7,199 bases of DNA from Prevotella sp. Lineage in GTDB: Bacteria; Bacteroidota; Bacteroidia; Bacteroidales; Bacteroidaceae. Made by a program: the position numbers and the translations under genes. Positions 6,370 to 7,199 of the stretch are shown in pieces. The stretch is taken from assembly GCA_022511055.1 (NCBI GenBank), contig JAFLSH010000014.1, forward strand, positions 11,362-18,560, read 5' to 3'. The notes beneath the pieces were generated by a model, which ran no database searches, was not told the origin of the DNA, and saw only the letters and a program-made list of their open reading frames with translations. How positions within the stretch are numbered: position 1 is the stretch's first letter; every line of letters starts with the position of its first letter.

Positions 6370-7191
6370 ATGGTAAGAAAGTGCATCGTTGTGGCAGCGG
6401 CATTGCTGCTTTTGGCCTCTGATGGCGGCGTGGTTGTTGCGCAGCAGGCTCAGACCGAGTATGAGCTGGTTTTCAGTGATGAGTTCAACCTGCCCGATGG
6501 CAGTCAGCCCGACCCGGCCAAGTGGAAGCGCGCGGAGCGTAACCCTTCCATCTGGGCCAGATGGATTAGCGACTCGGAGGATGTGGTCTTTATTAAGAAC
6601 GGAAGCCTGGTCTGCCGCGCCATTCCCAATCGCACCAATCCCGCTGACACCGCCAAGATGCTGACGGGAGCCGTGGAGACGTTGGGAAAATATGCTTTCC
6701 AGTATGGCAAGGTGGAAGTCCGCATGCGGACAAACAGGCGCGACGGCAATTTCCCCGCGGCCTGGATGAAAGCCGTTCCCGGCGGTGCTGACACGCGCTA
6801 TGGCGAGATAGACATTGTTGAGATGTTCGGTGCGTTGCGGGAAACCTACCATACCGTTCACAACCACATGTCTGTGGGATTGGGCAAGAAAGGCGGCCCG
6901 GTCAGGGAGTTCAGGCACGAAGTCTCGTTCACGAAGTGGCATGTCTACGGCGTGGAGTGGGATGCCGACCAGATTATCTGGACTGTTGACGGACAGAAGG
7001 TGGGCGAATACAAGCGGCTGAACACTCCCGACATGATTCGTGACGGGCAGTGGACCTTTGACCGCCCTTTCTATCTGAGGCTCAACCAGAGCGTTGGCGA
7101 TGGTAGCCACGAGCGCCTGCACTATCCGAACACCAAAAAGGTGTACGAGACGCAGTTCGACTGGATTAGGGTTTACCAAAAGAAAAAGTAG
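6370..7191 (+). CDS. Secreted glycoside hydrolase family 16 endo-glycanase
   Basis: A 273-residue protein, complete within the window. Residues 1-24 form a signal peptide (basic MVRK, a hydrophobic stretch, then VVA before Gln25). There is no lipobox, so export to the periplasm or beyond without lipid anchoring is expected. The mature part is a single GH16 jelly-roll domain: YELVFSDEFN (31-40), GSLVCRAIP (78-86), YGKVEVRMRT (112-121), NFPAAWM (127-133), and the catalytic GEIDIVEM (145-152), where E146 is the nucleophile, D148 the helper and E151 the acid/base. WHVYGVEWDADQIIWTVDG and FDWIRVYQ complete the fold. Family members cut internal beta-1,3, beta-1,4 or galactan linkages; the substrate cannot be decided here. 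It is divergent from the WbsX-like operon with interleaved promoters, so it may trim the glycan made by that operon, as ExoK-like enzymes do for exopolysaccharides. ATG 6370 is the only sensible start; ATG 6365 ends after three codons. Confidence 0.94.
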   Translation: MVRKCIVVAAALLLLASDGGVVVAQQAQTEYELVFSDEFNLPDGSQPDPAKWKRAERNPSIWARWISDSEDVVFIKNGSLVCRAIPNRTNPADTAKMLTGAVETLGKYAFQYGKVEVRMRTNRRDGNFPAAWMKAVPGGADTRYGEIDIVEMFGALRETYHTVHNHMSVGLGKKGGPVREFRHEVSFTKWHVYGVEWDADQIIWTVDGQKVGEYKRLNTPDMIRDGQWTFDRPFYLRLNQSVGDGSHERLHYPNTKKVYETQFDWIRVYQKKK

Positions 7192-7199
7192 GCAAAAAA

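Noticed and set aside
6265..7179. A 304-codon open frame on the minus strand opposite the GH16 gene.
   Set aside because: It is the antisense of a clear GH16 domain, has no recognisable domain and would run over both promoters; it is explained by the codon bias of the real gene.

Overview
The window looks like an accessory, surface-polysaccharide-related stretch of a Bacteroidales genome, possibly Prevotella or a relative. The main clue is the promoter type: three intergenic -7 boxes fit TAnnTTTG exactly and a fourth differs at one base, and two of the four are paired with a TTTG -33 box, as expected for the primary sigma factor of Bacteroidetes. A-rich leaders and the protein families present (WbsX-type, GT2, GT4, GH16, a pectate-lyase-like beta-helix) agree with this. 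Genus and species cannot be fixed from the sequence alone.

Layout from left to right: a 5'-truncated, AT-richer gene for an ankyrin-repeat-like protein (+); a GAAA-loop hairpin terminator between convergent genes; a GT2 glycosyltransferase (-); a divergent promoter region; a 688-residue protein joining a multi-pass membrane domain to a right-handed beta-helix domain (+); a GT4 glycosyltransferase (-) whose stop codon overlaps that of the beta-helix gene; a WbsX/GH99-like protein (-) directly upstream of the GT4 gene in the same operon, with a 4 x 9-bp tandem repeat at the junction; a second divergent region with interleaved promoters; and a secreted GH16 endo-glycanase (+).

Functional reading (inference): two glycosyltransferases and a WbsX-family protein would build or trim a glycan in the cytoplasm. 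The membrane-tethered beta-helix protein would modify or cleave the polymer at the membrane, for example as an epimerase, lyase or hydrolase, and the exported GH16 enzyme would cut it outside. No flippase, polymerase, export (Wza/Wzc-type) or initiating sugar-transferase gene is in the window, so the set is either the edge of a larger locus or a set of accessory genes. The alternating strands imply at least four separately promoted units rather than one capsule operon. The most novel candidate is the membrane-beta-helix fusion protein. The best sequence-level oddities are the stop-rich 9-bp repeat, the overlapping stop codons and the homopolymer tracts inside the promoter spacers.
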